Below are positions 21,701 through 33,145 of a DNA stretch of 64,000 nt, in pieces. The notes under the pieces are model-generated. The model did not search any database, was not told the DNA's origin, and worked only from the letters and a program-made list of their open reading frames with translations. The position numbers were made by a program, and so were the translations under genes. Source of the stretch: Nicotiana tabacum (Eukaryota > Streptophyta > Magnoliopsida > Solanales > Solanaceae); the NCBI RefSeq assembly GCF_000715075.1, contig NC_134087.1, positions 158,707,436 to 158,771,435 of the forward strand, in the 5' to 3' direction. Each line of letters begins with the position of its first letter. Position 1 is the stretch's first letter.

Positions 21701-22150
21701 AAGGAACCTCGGCACTAGAATCACAAACATACGCCAAATAGGCCAAACATCCCTTCTCAACCATACACCGAGCCTTTATATATGAGATAACCGTACGGGT
21801 GGAATGACCAGGAGTCCCCCTCCACTCTAAACGAGGTAAAACCCGGCAAGGCTAAGGTCACAATTTTGGCATGATAGTCCAAGATAGCGTGGTAAGGTGA
21901 TAACCAGTCCATTCCCAATATGACATCAAAATCAACCATATCCAAAAGTAACGGATCTACTCAGGTCTCAAGACCCCCAATCACAACTACACATGAACGA
22001 CAAACATGATCTACTATAATAGAATCACCCACCGGTGTAGACACATATACAGGAGCACTCAAGGAATCACTAGGCATGACCAAATACGTTGCAAATAAGA
22101 TGACACATAGGGGTATATAGATTCTGGTTCAAATAGAACTGAAGCATCTC
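18755..22150 (-). pseudogene. Degenerate chromovirus pol: protease, RT, RNase H, integrase, chromodomain
   Basis: Minus-strand order: protease (~22150-21800; the usual DPGST active site reads EPES near 22119-22134, so both key positions are lost; VILGMDWLSPYHAIL is kept), RT N-terminus (21764-21474), RT palm with [10 protein letters not shown] (21183-20806), RNase H (20759-20553, YCEAS where YCDAS is usual), integrase zinc region (20087-19890, broken after the first cysteine by a small deletion), integrase core (19951-19610) and integrase C-terminus plus chromodomain (19231-18755). In the core, the second catalytic Asp is Asn (ISNRGTQF, codon 19654-19652). The chromodomain is cut only by two TAG codons (18883-18881, 18871-18869), at places where glutamine is expected. 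It is non-functional. Confidence 0.92.
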
Positions 22151-22199
22151 TAATACAAACCAGAACAGTACCTGTGATAACTGCATCGGAGGCCTCAGC

Positions 22200-23743
22200 C
22201 TCAGGCCTGGCTGGAAGATTATAGCATCAGGGCTGGGCCCCACCACTCTGAATTACATCTCTGGGACGGCCTCCTTCTAACTGGCTTCCACCTATAGCGG
22301 CCTGATCTCCACCTCTAATACCTTTACTTCCACCTCTAGCACCACTACCTCCACCTCTAGCTGGCTGAGTGGGCGGTGGAACAATCGGTGCCTAAACCAT
22401 GGCACGGGAACCCTGATGCTGGGAGATGCTCGGTGCTCGAGGGAAAAATCTAGCAATGTGCCTCGTATCGCCACAAGTATAACAAGCCCTCGGCTGCTGG
22501 GACTGACGACCCTGAAAGCTTTGGAGCAGAGGTGCACTGATAGGAGCTAGCGATGCACTGTATGGTAGCTGATAAGAATACTGCATATAAGAACTACGGA
22601 CACCTAGAGCACCGTGAGAAGCCTGTAATGCTGAATGAAATGGCCTGGAAGGATGGCCCCTACCAAAAGAATCCTTGCCTCAAAACGTGTCACCACTAAA
22701 CCTGCCCAAATGACGAGGCCTCTTGTCAGACACTTGACTACTCCCCTGTGATAGAACCATCTCACCTCTCCTGGCCATATTGGCCGCATCCTGGAAAGAA
22801 ATCTCGATCCCCGTCTCCTTAGCCATCTGCAATCGGATAAGCTGAACGAGTCCCTCAAAAACCTCCTCACTCTCTCTTTCAGTGGGAAGTATAAAAAGAG
22901 CATGATAGGCCAAGTCAATAAATATGGTCTCGTAGTGAGTGACAGTCATAGAACCCTGCTGGAGACGCTCAAACTACCTCCGATAGTTCTCCCTCTGAGT
23001 GATAGAAAGAAACTTCTCCAAAAATAGCTGAGAGAACTGATCCCAAGTCAAAGACGATGACTAGATGGTCTAGCCAAATAATAATCTCTCCACCAAGTCT
23101 TGGTAGATCTAGATAGACGAAAAGCAGCAAAGTCGACCCCATTAGTCTCAACTATCCCCATGTTCCGTATAACCTCATGACAGCTGTCGAAATAATCCTG
23201 GGGATCCTGAGAAGAAGTACCACCAAAAGTGGTAGTAAAAAGCTTGGTGAACCTGTCCAACCTCCACAAGGCATCAGCAGACATAGCTAGCCCCTCACCG
23301 GTTTGTGCCACAATACCCGGCTGAACTACCCCAACTGGCTGAGCTGCTGGAGTCTGAAATTGGGGAGCCACCTGCTCCGGAGTGCGAGTAGTAGGAGTTT
23401 GGGCTCTTCCTCCAGCCTAAGAGATGGCCAGTGCTACAGGAAGCAAGCCTACCTGGGCGACACTCTCCATAAGGCCCACTAGACGGACCAGAGCATCCTG
23501 AAGTACCGGGGTGGCAATAAACCCCTCTAGGACCTGAGCTAGTCCTGCTGGAACTGTTTGGGCTGGAACCTTATCGTCAAACTCAACCTGAGGATCCCCC
23601 GCTGATGCTGTTGCTCGAGCTCTAGGCTGAGTTCTGCCTCTGCCTCGGGGCCCTAGCACAACGTCGGCCTCTGCCCCTCGCAAGAGTTGCTACTGGGGGC
23701 TCGGGCTACTGGTCAGCTGATAAAGTGGTACGTGTTCTCGTTT
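22200..23743 (-). pseudogene. Degenerate chromovirus gag
   Basis: The N-terminal region (from ~23743, arginine/proline-rich, GPRGRGRTQPRA) continues through one TAG at 23417 into a capsid-like segment (23371-23048) with the DPQDYFDSCHEVI and TWWRDYYLARP motifs. A frameshift near 23048 precedes the second capsid half (22949-22680, MTVTHYETIFIDLAYHALF). A zinc knuckle near 22480 reads CYTCGDTRHIARFF, with the last cysteine replaced by phenylalanine. Many glutamine positions are TAG. Gag would package the element RNA; this copy cannot. Confidence 0.88.
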
Positions 23744-23926
23744 TCTGTGAAAGAACAGAGTGGAAGTTCAATTAGCATTGAGAAATCAAGTCGCACGACA
23801 TGAAAAAATAGATTTGAAGTTTTTCCTAACTCTGTAGCCTCTGAAGGATAAACACAGACGTCTCCGTACCGATTCCTCAGACTTTACTAAGCTTGTCCAT
23901 GAATTGTGAGACCTAAGCAACCTAGA
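23744..23926 (-). other. 5' leader of the minus-strand chromovirus
   Basis: About 180 bp between the primer site and gag. In sense it contains GTCTCACAATTC and ACGGAGACGTCTGTG, also found just after the PBS in the plus-strand element (60190-60260). Confidence 0.6.
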
Positions 23927-23938
23927 GCTCGGATAACA
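23927..23938 (-). promoter_or_regulatory. Primer binding site (mutated, initiator tRNA-Met type)
   Basis: Minus strand TGTTATCCGAGC, two differences from TGGTATCAGAGC, located 3 bp from the 5' LTR end. Confidence 0.7.
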
Positions 23939-23941
23939 ACT

Positions 23942-26876
23942 TGTCACGAACCGGATTTCCCACCCTCGGGAGTCATGATGGCGCCTGCTCATGAAAGCTA
24001 GGCAAGTCGAGTATTATAGATTCATTACCCTTTTTTCTTAACCTTTTAACATTTACGAATTAACAGGTGATCAACAATGGAATAATCATAACAAACGAAA
24101 ATGCAGAAGACGAAATCTAATAGTTTAACTAGATAATAATACGAAAATCCAAAATACAACTCTACCCAGAATTAGTGTCACAATATCACAGATCGTCTAC
24201 GAATACTACAAATAGTGGTCTGAATGGAAAATACAAGTCTGTCTCTGAAATACATAAAAATATAATGGAAAACATAGAAGGGGATGCCAAGGCCTGCGGA
24301 GGTCTGCATGACTACTACGGGTCTCCGCCGTTGGACTGAAGGCAGCAACCTCAATGTGGTCCGAAAGCTCCAGAACCGGGATTTGCACGTAGTGCAGAGT
24401 GTAATATCAGCACAACCGGCCCCATGTCCTGGTAAGTGTCGAGCCTAACCTCGGCAAAGTAGTGACAAGGCTAGGACAAGACTACCAAATAAACCTGTGC
24501 AGTTATATCATATACAACAAATAATAATGATAGAAACTAGCAGTTAAAGATGGGAAGGGGAAACATGCTGCGGGGGATGACAAGTACTAACAGAATTTCA
24601 GTAGAGAAGCACAAAGAACGCCATAAATCAATTATGAGCAAATAAGGAAAACAGTAACAAGTGCACAGCATCACCCTTCGTGCTTTTACTCTCGTCCTCA
24701 CCATAAAAATCAATAGATTAGGTACGACATCACCCTTCATGCTATTACCTCACATAATCATGGCACGACATTATCCTTCATGCATTATCACTTATATCAT
24801 GACACGACATCACTCTTTGTGCTTTTACATTTACAATATCGGCACGGCATCACCCTTTGTGCATTAACACTCACTCACAAATATCACGCACAACATCACT
24901 CTTCGTGTTTTCCACTCATCCTTACCCAAGTAACAATCACAAGCAATTTGGGCAAGGGAATCAATAAAAATCACAATAGAATCCCGGCAAGGGAACAATG
25001 GTATAACAATAATATTTCGGCAAGGAAAACAATATCATAAGCAGTAACATCCCAGCAAGGGAAACAATATCATAAGCAGTAACATCCCGGCAAGGGAAAC
25101 AATATCATAAGTAATTACATCCCGGCAAGGGAAACAATATCATAAACCTCTTTTCCTTTCCACAATCACTTCACAACACAAATCTCAGCTTGAGCCAATG
25201 CTCTACAATGTTCAATTACCAAGAATACTTCAATAAGCCTTGTTCAACACTAATAATCATCATATTAAGTATGGACAATACATAACAGAGTCACTATAAT
25301 CATAGTATAAAACTCACAGGCACGCTTGACACCAACGTATAGGTACTCGTCACCACAACGATACGTCGTACTCAACAAATAACACATAGCAAATAAGACT
25401 ACAACTCCTATTACCTCAAGCTAAGGTTAGGCCAAATACTTAACTCAATGCCACGAACACACTCAAGCCTCAACTACCGCTTTACCTCTTGATTCCACCA
25501 CCAACTCGCTTTTATCTAGTTACAATTTACTTAATAACTTTAATAACTGCTAAATAAGTCAATTCCAATGCATGAAAATAGATTCCCTATTGATTTTCCA
25601 AAAAGTCAAAAATCGACCCCGTGCCCGCTTGGTCCAAACTCGAAAATCAGACCAAAATTCGATTACCCATTCACCCCCGAGCCCGGATATAGAATTTGTT
25701 TTGGAATCCGACCTCAATTTGAGGTCTAAATCACCAAATTTTGATATTCCTAAATTCTACCCAAAATTCCCAATTCCACCTTGAAAATCCTAGATTCTAG
25801 GATGAAATCTTGTAAAAGGAAACTAAGGAGTGAAGGAAATGAGTTTCAAATCACTTACTAGTGTTTTGGGGAAAGAAAGAGCATTTGAAAAATCGCCTCT
25901 TATATTTTAGGATTTTGAAAATTGAAAAATGGCTGAAAAGTCCCGTTTATATATACCCCTCTTAGACCCTCACCGCTGACCGCAGAAAAAGTATCGCGGC
26001 CGCGGAGTCCACCGCGTACCGCGAAGTATCAAGCGCGGCCGCGGAGATATGTCCTTGCCCACAGCTGACCGCGAAAATCCCACCGCGGCAGCGAAGACCC
26101 CACCGTGGTCGCGAAGCTTCACAGCGGACCGCGAAGCTCAGTTCAGAGACCTGCAACTTCTCTGAACCTGCAACAACTATTTTTTTCTAAGTCTAAATTC
26201 ACTTTGTGGCCTATCCAAAACTTGCCCCGAGCCCTCAGGGCTCCAAACTAACCGTGTACGCAAGTCTAAAAATATCATACGGACTTGCTCGTGCAATCAA
26301 ATCATCAAAATAAAATCAATAACTATGAATTAAACCTCAAATTCATGAAATCACTCAAGAACATTGAAATTTCTATTTTCTCTCAACTATAGGTCCGTTT
26401 TATACTAGACCACTTATGATTCTTACCAAATTCCATAGATTCAACCAAATTATTGTTTTAAACTTGCACCGGGCTTTGAAACCAAGATACGGGCCCGATA
26501 CCATTAATAACACGCACCATTTCATTTCAAAAAAAATTTATATTTTTCAGCAAACAATTTTCTTTAAAAATTCTTTTCTCGGACTTGGGACCTCGGAATT
26601 CGATTCCGGACATACGCCCAAGTTTCATATTTTACTATGGACTCTACGAGACAGTCGGATCATGGGTCCGGGTCTATTTACCAAGAATGTTGATCGAAGT
26701 TAATGTTAATCAATTTTTAAAGGCGAATTTCCTTATTTTACTTAGATTTCACATAAAAGCTTTCCGAAAACACGCTCGGATTGAGCACGCAATTCGAGGT
26801 GAGACAAAAGTGGTTTTTAAGGCCTCGGGACACAGAATTTACTTTCAAAACTAGTGATGACCAAAAGGTCATCACA
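23942..26876 (-). repeat. 5' LTR of the minus-strand chromovirus
   Basis: Plus strand TGTCACGAACCGGATTTCCC to AAAAGGTCATCACA, 2935 bp, colinear with 15857-18744. It contains six hairpin-type units (24662-24915), at least three CCCGGCAAGGG units spaced exactly 35 bp (25047, 25082, 25117), a TATA-like box (25946-25955) and the CpG-rich block (25975-26145). Confidence 0.93.
25975..26145 (-). repeat. CpG-rich palindromic block, second LTR copy
   Basis: Repeats of CCGCGGxCGCGAAG type, aligned with 17840-18010 and ~731 bp from the sense 5' end of the LTR. The TATA-like box follows directly in sense. Confidence 0.8.
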
Positions 26877-28104
26877 GTCTTCTATATAGAGAAGCCCCGG
26901 CATCACTGGCTTCTCCATCATCTTCGATCACCACGGTTTCTGGTATCGGTTTGGGCACATGGTTCATCACCACAACTTCCGGAAACAACTCGGGTGCAAC
27001 ACTCTTTGCCTTTTTATTTTTTCCCTCGGCCACGGAGGAATGTATTTTTTTTTTGGTTGCTTGTTCTCCGGTCGGGGACTCCAAGAAGAAATGTTTGTAC
27101 CAGAAGCAGGTCCGGAGACACCTGTTCGTGTAAAAGCCTCCTGCAACAGCCTCGCTGCTTCCGCAGGATTAGCCAAAACATCCTCCTCGGGGACAACAAC
27201 TAAGCCCTGGGATAGACCTAAATTCAACAAGATAGAAAGGTTAATCAACTTCCTTATACGAGAGTAAAACAAAATTAGTTCAATTTACCATGATTTTTGG
27301 CCTTCTACCTGTATTTAAGGGTCATTTCTTTCCAAGTGTGGGTCTCGGGCGTAGTACACACCGAGTTGCTGAAAAGAGTGAAAGTAGAAGGATAAATAAC
27401 GATATAGGACAATCTTTAATGAAATAAAAAACAAATGGTGAACTTACAAGTGTGATTCTATAATTCCAGAAAGGATGAAACCGTGGACGAAATAATGTCA
27501 TTGGTGGCAGCTGCAACGAACCGTTCCATCCACTCACAGTCATTATCATCATTCATGCTGGATAACAGAGCATGGTAGCCACACTTGCTGAAATTTATCA
27601 TTCCCCCGTGGAAAACTTGGGGAAATAAAGTTTCATTAATCAAGCTAGGGTTAGCTCCTTTCCCATTTCCTAACACGCCGAAGACAAGTGACTATCCTCC
27701 ACACAAAATGACTTACTTGTGCCAGGCATACCTGGTAGCGGATGCAGAACTCCTCGATAGCGGAGTCAAGATCTCCACTCAAAGAGAACGACCCCAAAGT
27801 TAAGGGGTACATATAAAATACATAAAACCCTTGGGTAAGGTTATCCGATCCGCCAGATCAGGAGCGATAATATTTAAATCTTTGCAATGGCAGTCTTCCT
27901 TCACAACAGGAATACTGGAAGGACGGATGGAAGAAGGGTATACGCTAACGATACACGTACGAGGGTGAGCAGAAGGATACTTCTCTTGAAGTCCTTATTT
28001 GTGACATGAATCTTTGGGATGATGGCGCTCATCGTAGGAGGACCAACGTCATCAGCTTTACCTTTGTTCTTTGAGGAACTAGGGTTTCTCGAAGAAGAGA
28101 CCAT
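26877..28104 (-). pseudogene. Antisense extra ORF of an LTR element, N-terminal part (broken)
   Basis: ATG at 28104 opens a serine/lysine-rich start (MVSSSRNPSSSKNKGKADD). Pieces in changing frames follow: a DLADRITLPKGFMYF segment (~27850), SGDLDSAIEEFCIRYQ (~27760), a 72-codon piece starting 27676 with FHGGMINFSKCG and DCEWMERFVA, and an acidic piece to 26872 (KPIPETVVIEDDGEASDAG). It resembles gag-like or mobile-domain frames that I recall in Solanaceae retroelements, antisense and next to a 3' LTR. A chromovirus inserted near its middle; the rest is at 14804-15856. The function is unknown. Confidence 0.6.
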
Positions 28105-28474
28105 TTTTTATCATAAAAGAAGGAAAGTTTTCTCTCAAGAAGAAGGTTAAAGAAAGGTTGGAGACAAAGTATGAGTTGAGTAAATAGAGTTTGAGAAAGT
28201 TTAAAGAATTATGAAGTATAAATGAAGAAGTTTGATGCATATAAGTAAAGGAATAGGCAGCTAAAATCGTGGTTATAATTACCTCGATAACCGGTAAAAG
28301 TGGTGTTGAATCGTGAGATGACGTGTGTTCAGAGAACTAAATGCAGAGAGATATGCGTCAAATCAACCGTCAGAAACTTTTCAGAGGGGGTCAGAGAATT
28401 TTCCGCCAAGAAAGTTATCTCTACCAACTTCCTGGTGACATACAATTATGCCACCGGAAAACATGGAGACTATA
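28105..28474. other. Region between the antisense ORF start and the plus-strand 3' LTR
   Basis: About 370 bp. It would be the leader of the antisense frame and, in the other direction, the sense 3' untranslated region ending in the purine-rich GGAAAACATGGAGAC, a possible PPT. No ORF or repeat was seen. Confidence 0.45.
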
Positions 28475-29057
28475 TGTATGGGGTAAAATATATTCATATT
28501 TAATGATCGCGTGAGAAAGCGACACATGGAGCCGAAGACAGAAAACAGTCGGACCCAAAGGCAATGATCTCGGCTGTCATCGGAAGGAATGATATTCATA
28601 AAGGCAAATTAAATGTCTGTCATCCAGTAGCATTCAATGAAGAATATTCTATAGTACTAAGTGCATGATCCGTTATAGAGAATATGACATTCATTGTCCA
28701 CCATTACACATTCTTCAATAGCCCTCATAATTGTATTTAAGAGGAGCTTGATCCTAGGACCTTGTTCCCTAGGTAACTATAAATAGTGAGCTCTATCATC
28801 GTTGTAGAGGGGAATTTTTTGACAAACATATACTATATTCTATCAAGAGTTTAATAACATTTTACTTTCTTCCTTATTTATACTATTCTTACTACATTTG
28901 GTAGCTCTACGCCCGGGACTAAGATATCTGCCGTTTATTTCAATTTCAAGGCTAAGTCTTATATTTTTGCCTAATTCATATATTGTTTTAGGATCAAATC
29001 GATTCACTTGTCTATAAACCACATATAAATTCAACTGTACCATTTTACGGGTAAATA
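28475..29057 (+). repeat. 3' LTR (plus strand) of the element that carries the antisense ORF
   Basis: Starts TGTATGGGGTAAAAT after a purine-rich run and ends near TTTTACGGGTAAATA, about 583 bp. It has a clear TATA box (28778-28786) and a 3' end (GGATCAAATCxATTCAC, CTATAAACCAC, TTTTACGGGTAAA) that I recognise from Solanaceae Gypsy LTRs. No PBS follows, so it is a 3' LTR, in keeping with the antisense ORF to its left. Limits are uncertain by a few bases because there is no second copy. Confidence 0.65.
28778..28786 (+). promoter_or_regulatory. Putative LTR TATA box
   Basis: TATAAATAG followed by GTGAGCTC, about 300 bp into the LTR. Predicted from sequence. Confidence 0.6.
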
Positions 29058-29349
29058 TTGATACCTTTTACTTAGTAGATAGCTGAATAATTTTTTATTT
29101 TAATTATTCCTCTAAGCTAGGTTGTTTGATAGCCTTCGTCCCCTTGCGCTAACATAGAAAAGAGAGTGGATGTACTCTCTTTTAGGCGTATGAGAGTGAT
29201 AATAAATAAAAAAAATTAACTTTCTAGTGGGCTATTTTCAACCATTAATTGCCACATGATCATGTATAATAATTTATTTTTGTTCTAGTTCTATATTGTT
29301 TTCTTACTTCTTCCTAATCTATCACACATATTTTACCTTAAGTTGTATT
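29058..29349. other. AT-rich intergenic DNA
   Basis: No gene, repeat unit or transposon terminus recognised. Confidence 0.5.
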
Positions 29350-29965
29350 TTTAATTTCTTTTTTGGTGCTATAATTATTTGTTTTACTGAATATTTCTTT
29401 TTTATTTCCTGCAAAATATGTAATTGCTTTTTACTAAAATCAATTATTTTTTAGCCAGATAAAATATTTTCGTCAAAGTAATGGTGTTTCAAGTATGTAT
29501 ATCATTTTATTTCTTGTTTAGAAGCAAGATATTTATTCTAAATGTTTGATTTTTTTTGTGCCAACTATAAACAAATTAGCTAAAGCTCTATTATTTTTAA
29601 TCAGAAAATTGATGAGTTTTAGCTAAAATAACGAAATTCAAACTGTTAATTTTTCTTTCATTTCGTACTTAGATGCAATGAGTCTTTATCCTAATTATGT
29701 ACTTTTTCTTCTTTTTTTTGCCGCGAAATCTATACAAAATTGCTAGAACTCCACTAACTTTTAGTCAAATGCAATTTTTAAGCTAAATAAGGTATTCCAA
29801 ATGTTTATTTTTTATATTTCATCTTTAGATGCGATAACAATTTGTTTCAACTGTGTAGTCTTTTTTTCCAGACCAAATATGTAAAATAAACTTGGGTGAA
29901 ATTTCATTATATTTAGCTGAATAAAAAACAGCCTAATATAATGAAGTTCCTAAGATGTTCTTTAC
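29350..29965. repeat. Degenerate tandem repeat, about four copies of ~155 bp
   Basis: The landmark TTTCxTxxTTAGAxGC recurs at 29518, 29669 and 29825, with a weaker match near 29364 (spacings ~154, 151, 156 bp). After it, T-rich runs, an ACAAA(A/T)TxGCT-like stretch and TTxxTTTTTAGxCAxA, then a TTTxAGCTxAATAA piece, recur in the same order. The copies are strongly diverged and non-coding. Confidence 0.6.
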
Positions 29966-30135
29966 AAATTTGGCTGGAAAAAAAATCTAAAGTATTAATG
30001 AATTTAAAAAGATAAATATATATTTTATTATTAAAAAATGCTTATGACTCTGGTTACTATGCTCCTCTTTCCTATGGATTCTCCACTGCCATATTTTTTT
30101 TGCAAAACTGATGTGATTATAATTTTCTTGAGTTG

Positions 30136-30251
30136 ATCGAGGGTTTATCAAAAACAACCTCTCTATCTCCACAAAGTAGGGATAAGGTCTGCGTATATAT
30201 TATCCTCCCCAAATTACTTATGGAATTAAATTGGGTATGCTATTGTGTATT
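30136..30251 (+). mobile_element. Truncated RTE LINE 3' end (or SINE sharing that tail)
   Basis: Aligns with the 3' end of the LINE at 46570-46692. Shared pieces are CGAGGGT, the ACAxCCTCTCTA segment, AGGGxTAAGGTCTGCGTA and ATATTAxCCTCCC, then a short TATTGTGTATTATTA tail instead of GTT repeats. No coding part is left. The same tail is used by plant SINEs that depend on RTE, so either origin is possible. Confidence 0.75.
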
Positions 30252-30262
30252 ATTACTAAAAC

Positions 30263-30895
30263 TAGAGGTGTACATGGACCTGATTGGTTCGACTTTCATC
30301 AAAACCAAACCAATTATATATGTTTGGATTGGTTTGATTTTTGTTGATTTTTTCGATTTTTTTGTTACATCAATGTAATTTCAATCTTATTTTGTGAGAG
30401 CTATAAATAAAGTTTTGATAAGTGAATATATGTTTACTAAAAATTTTAAAAAACTGACAAACATATGAACTATTAAAATATTTTTATGGAAGCATTTTCT
30501 CAGTAACAAATGATAGTTATTTTCTTAGCCGTCTAACAATAATTTTTCGTTGATGTACGCTTTCAAGGTTAACCGAAATTTTAATTAAACATAGAAATCA
30601 ATATGATACCTAAATAATAATGTGTTCTATTTGATTTTTAATAATCGGAATATCACTTCAAATTCGAAAAAGAAATAAGAAATCTTAACATGTGAATATT
30701 GAAGAACAAAGAGATGATTGAAACATTTCAAATAACACTTGATAAGAAAGAGATACAACTCATTATTTAAAGTAAATAAACATAAATGCACTTCATAGTT
30801 CTCTTACATATTTCATCTTATGAGAGGATCCCAAATACGTCTAGATATATTTAAGAAAAATTCAATATAAAGTCTTAAATTGATCGGATTCAGTC
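30263..30895 (-). mobile_element. MITE-like non-autonomous element, copy 1
   Basis: One end reads TAGAGGTGTACATGGACC followed by TTGGTTxGxxTTxxxxxAAAACCAAACC. The rest is AT-rich. Its reverse complement aligns piecewise with 47090-47367 and 50407-50752, including AAAGCGTACATCAACxAAAA, TTTAGGTATCATATTGATTT, TTTCGAATTTGAA and TAAGACTTTATAT. The far end is not defined here. No transposase was seen. The class (hAT or Mutator-like) is not determined. Confidence 0.65.
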
Positions 30896-31053
30896 AAAGA
30901 CTAAGATGAGAACTCTCTTTTATTCCTCAATTTGAGAAACGGTGACACCTAAGTTTTTTTCCAAGAGTGAACAAGAGATATAAGGTCTTACGAGCGTGAA
31001 CTTATTGCATCAACCTAATTTTCTCAATCCTTCGGGATGGGAAAATATGTAAA
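30896..31053. other. Short spacer before the LARD-like element
   Basis: No feature recognised. The last five bases, GTAAA (31049-31053), are the probable left target duplication of the next element; GAAAA follows it at 42294-42298. Confidence 0.5.
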
Positions 31054-32469
31054 TGTCACAACCCAAAAATCTCTTCAAAGGAGTCGTGATGGCACCTAGT
31101 CTCTAAATTAGGTAAGCCTCACATTTTCTGTAACAATATGGATATTTACTAACTTCAACTTAGATCACTCAGACAAATTACAATTCCCAAAACCGGTAGT
31201 ACAAGTCATAAGCCTTTCTAGGTGTTATACAAAATAAATACATCACTATCTCTGGAAATACATGAAAGAAAAAGGAATAGTAGATAGAAGGAGACGCCAA
31301 GGCCTGCGGACGCCTGCAGGACTACCTCGAGTCGCCTGATGAACAAGAAACAACAATCTCACTGCGGTCCGAAGTCTATAGCACTGGGATATGCACAAAA
31401 GAGTGCAGAGTGTAGTATCAGCACAACCGACTCCATGTGTTGTTAAGTGCCTAGCCTAACCCCGGCGAAGTAGTGACGAGGCTAGGACCAGACTACCAAA
31501 TAAACCTGTGTAATATAGCGTACAAAAATAATAGGAAGCAGATAACAATGATGGCAACAATGATCAACCAGTGATATAAATAGCAGGCAACAAGAACACC
31601 ATAAATGTTTCTCAACAAATAAATAATACAAGTGCAATCAATGAATCAAGTCCTTCAAATATAAATCTTTCGTCTATAAATCCTTCAAGCAATAATCTCT
31701 AAGATAATATGTTTTTCAATAAATATATTTCGAATATATTTCCTTCAAATAAATATCTTTCAAATAAGCATCTTCCGAGTATAATTCTTTCGAGTAAAGG
31801 TCACCTTGTGACGCCTCATTTCATAATCATAAATAATATAGGTCTCAGCCCACTTTCATATTTTTACGGCACCTCGTGCCCATATTTATATCACAACCGC
31901 ATGGACAACTCACGTGTCATTAAATAAAATTATAATATTTTCCCCGGCACTTTGTGCCCACATATTTCTGTCTTACATTGTACAACAATATTCTCGTGCT
32001 ACTCAGTTCATAGGGTCCATAACCCAATATAATTAAGAATGTTCAAAGAACCTCATTTATTTAATATAAAGTAGAATACAGCTTCCAACCCAATTAGGAA
32101 ATCAACAAGAAAAGATGAAGTTATTTTTAGAAATCATGTGTTAAAGAAAATACCCTTTTCAATTAAATTACAATATCGAATGAATCATTACCTTTAATAC
32201 GAGAAATCAATAAATCAAAACATAATAGAAATTCCTTTTTAAGTAAAGTACAACCTCAAACGGTTTAAGGAAACTTTAGTTGAGAAATCACTTGAGTTAA
32301 AAATGTAACAATTGTTGAAATTTGAAGTATTGAAATGTATATATATGTATAAATGCGGTGAGATATTGTAAACACTATAGGTTCCAACACAAAGGATCAC
32401 AACAGTAAAGGATCTAAACAGTTAATACACTTGAATTGTTAATAACAAGTAAACATAGCAAACAGAAAG

Positions 32470-33145
32470 TGCACGGCATCACCTTTCGTGCTTTACACTC
32501 TCTCACCAAAAAAAATACACGACATCATCCTTCGTGCTTTAACATTCTCTCACCAAAATAATACACGGCATCACCATTCGTGCTTTACACTCTTCCTCAC
32601 CCAAGCAACAAACACAAGGCAATTAGGGTAAGGGAATCTATAACATCGAAATAAGATCAAGTAACAACAGAAAATCAGTAAATAAATGTAAAGGACAACA
32701 TAACTCAATTAGAATCAGGAAAAAAATCAAGGACAAATGCACGGCATCACCCTTCGTGCTTTTACTCTCGTCCTCACCATAAGAATCAATATAAACTGCA
32801 CGGCATCACCCTTCGTGCTTTTACTCTCATCCTCACCGTAAAATCAATGTAATCGGCACAGAATTGTACATCGTGCGGCACGACATCACCCTTCTTGCTT
32901 TACACTCTTCCTCACAAAATCATACACGGCATCACCCTTCGTGTTTTAACACTCTTCCTCACCCAAGCAACAATCACAAGAAATAAGGACAAGAAAATAA
33001 ATGAAATCACAATAAAATCCCGGCAAGGGAACAATAGTGCAACAATCAAATCCCGGCAAGGGAAACAATATACAAACAATAACATCAACATCCCGGCAAG
33101 GGAGATAACATCAAAAGCAACAATATCCTGGCAAGGGAGATGATA
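32470..33145 (-). repeat. LTR short-repeat arrays in the LARD-like element
   Basis: About seven copies of the GCACGGCATCACCCTTCGTG-type unit at irregular 40-175-bp spacing, then four CCCGGCAAGGGA units. They correspond to the arrays in the chromovirus LTRs (16570-17025). Confidence 0.85.

Larger units (their letters stand above)
15857..26876 (-). mobile_element. Tekay/Del-like chromovirus (Ty3/Gypsy), 11.0 kb, degenerate, inserted in the antisense ORF
   Basis: Two LTRs in the same orientation (15857-18744 and 23942-26876) enclose minus-strand gag, protease, RT, RNase H, integrase and chromodomain. PBS and PPT lie where expected, and a near-perfect 5-bp target duplication flanks the element. 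The sense direction runs from 26876 down to 15857. The coding part has many stops and a few frameshifts. VHQLRSKSFPSVRV and the chromodomain after integrase place it among Tekay/Del chromoviruses, whose chromodomain is thought to guide integration to heterochromatin. A second, plus-strand relative begins at 57498. Confidence 0.93.

Noticed and set aside
26959..27267. Plus-strand frame over the antisense ORF
   Set aside because: Shadow of the minus-strand serine/lysine-rich sequence.
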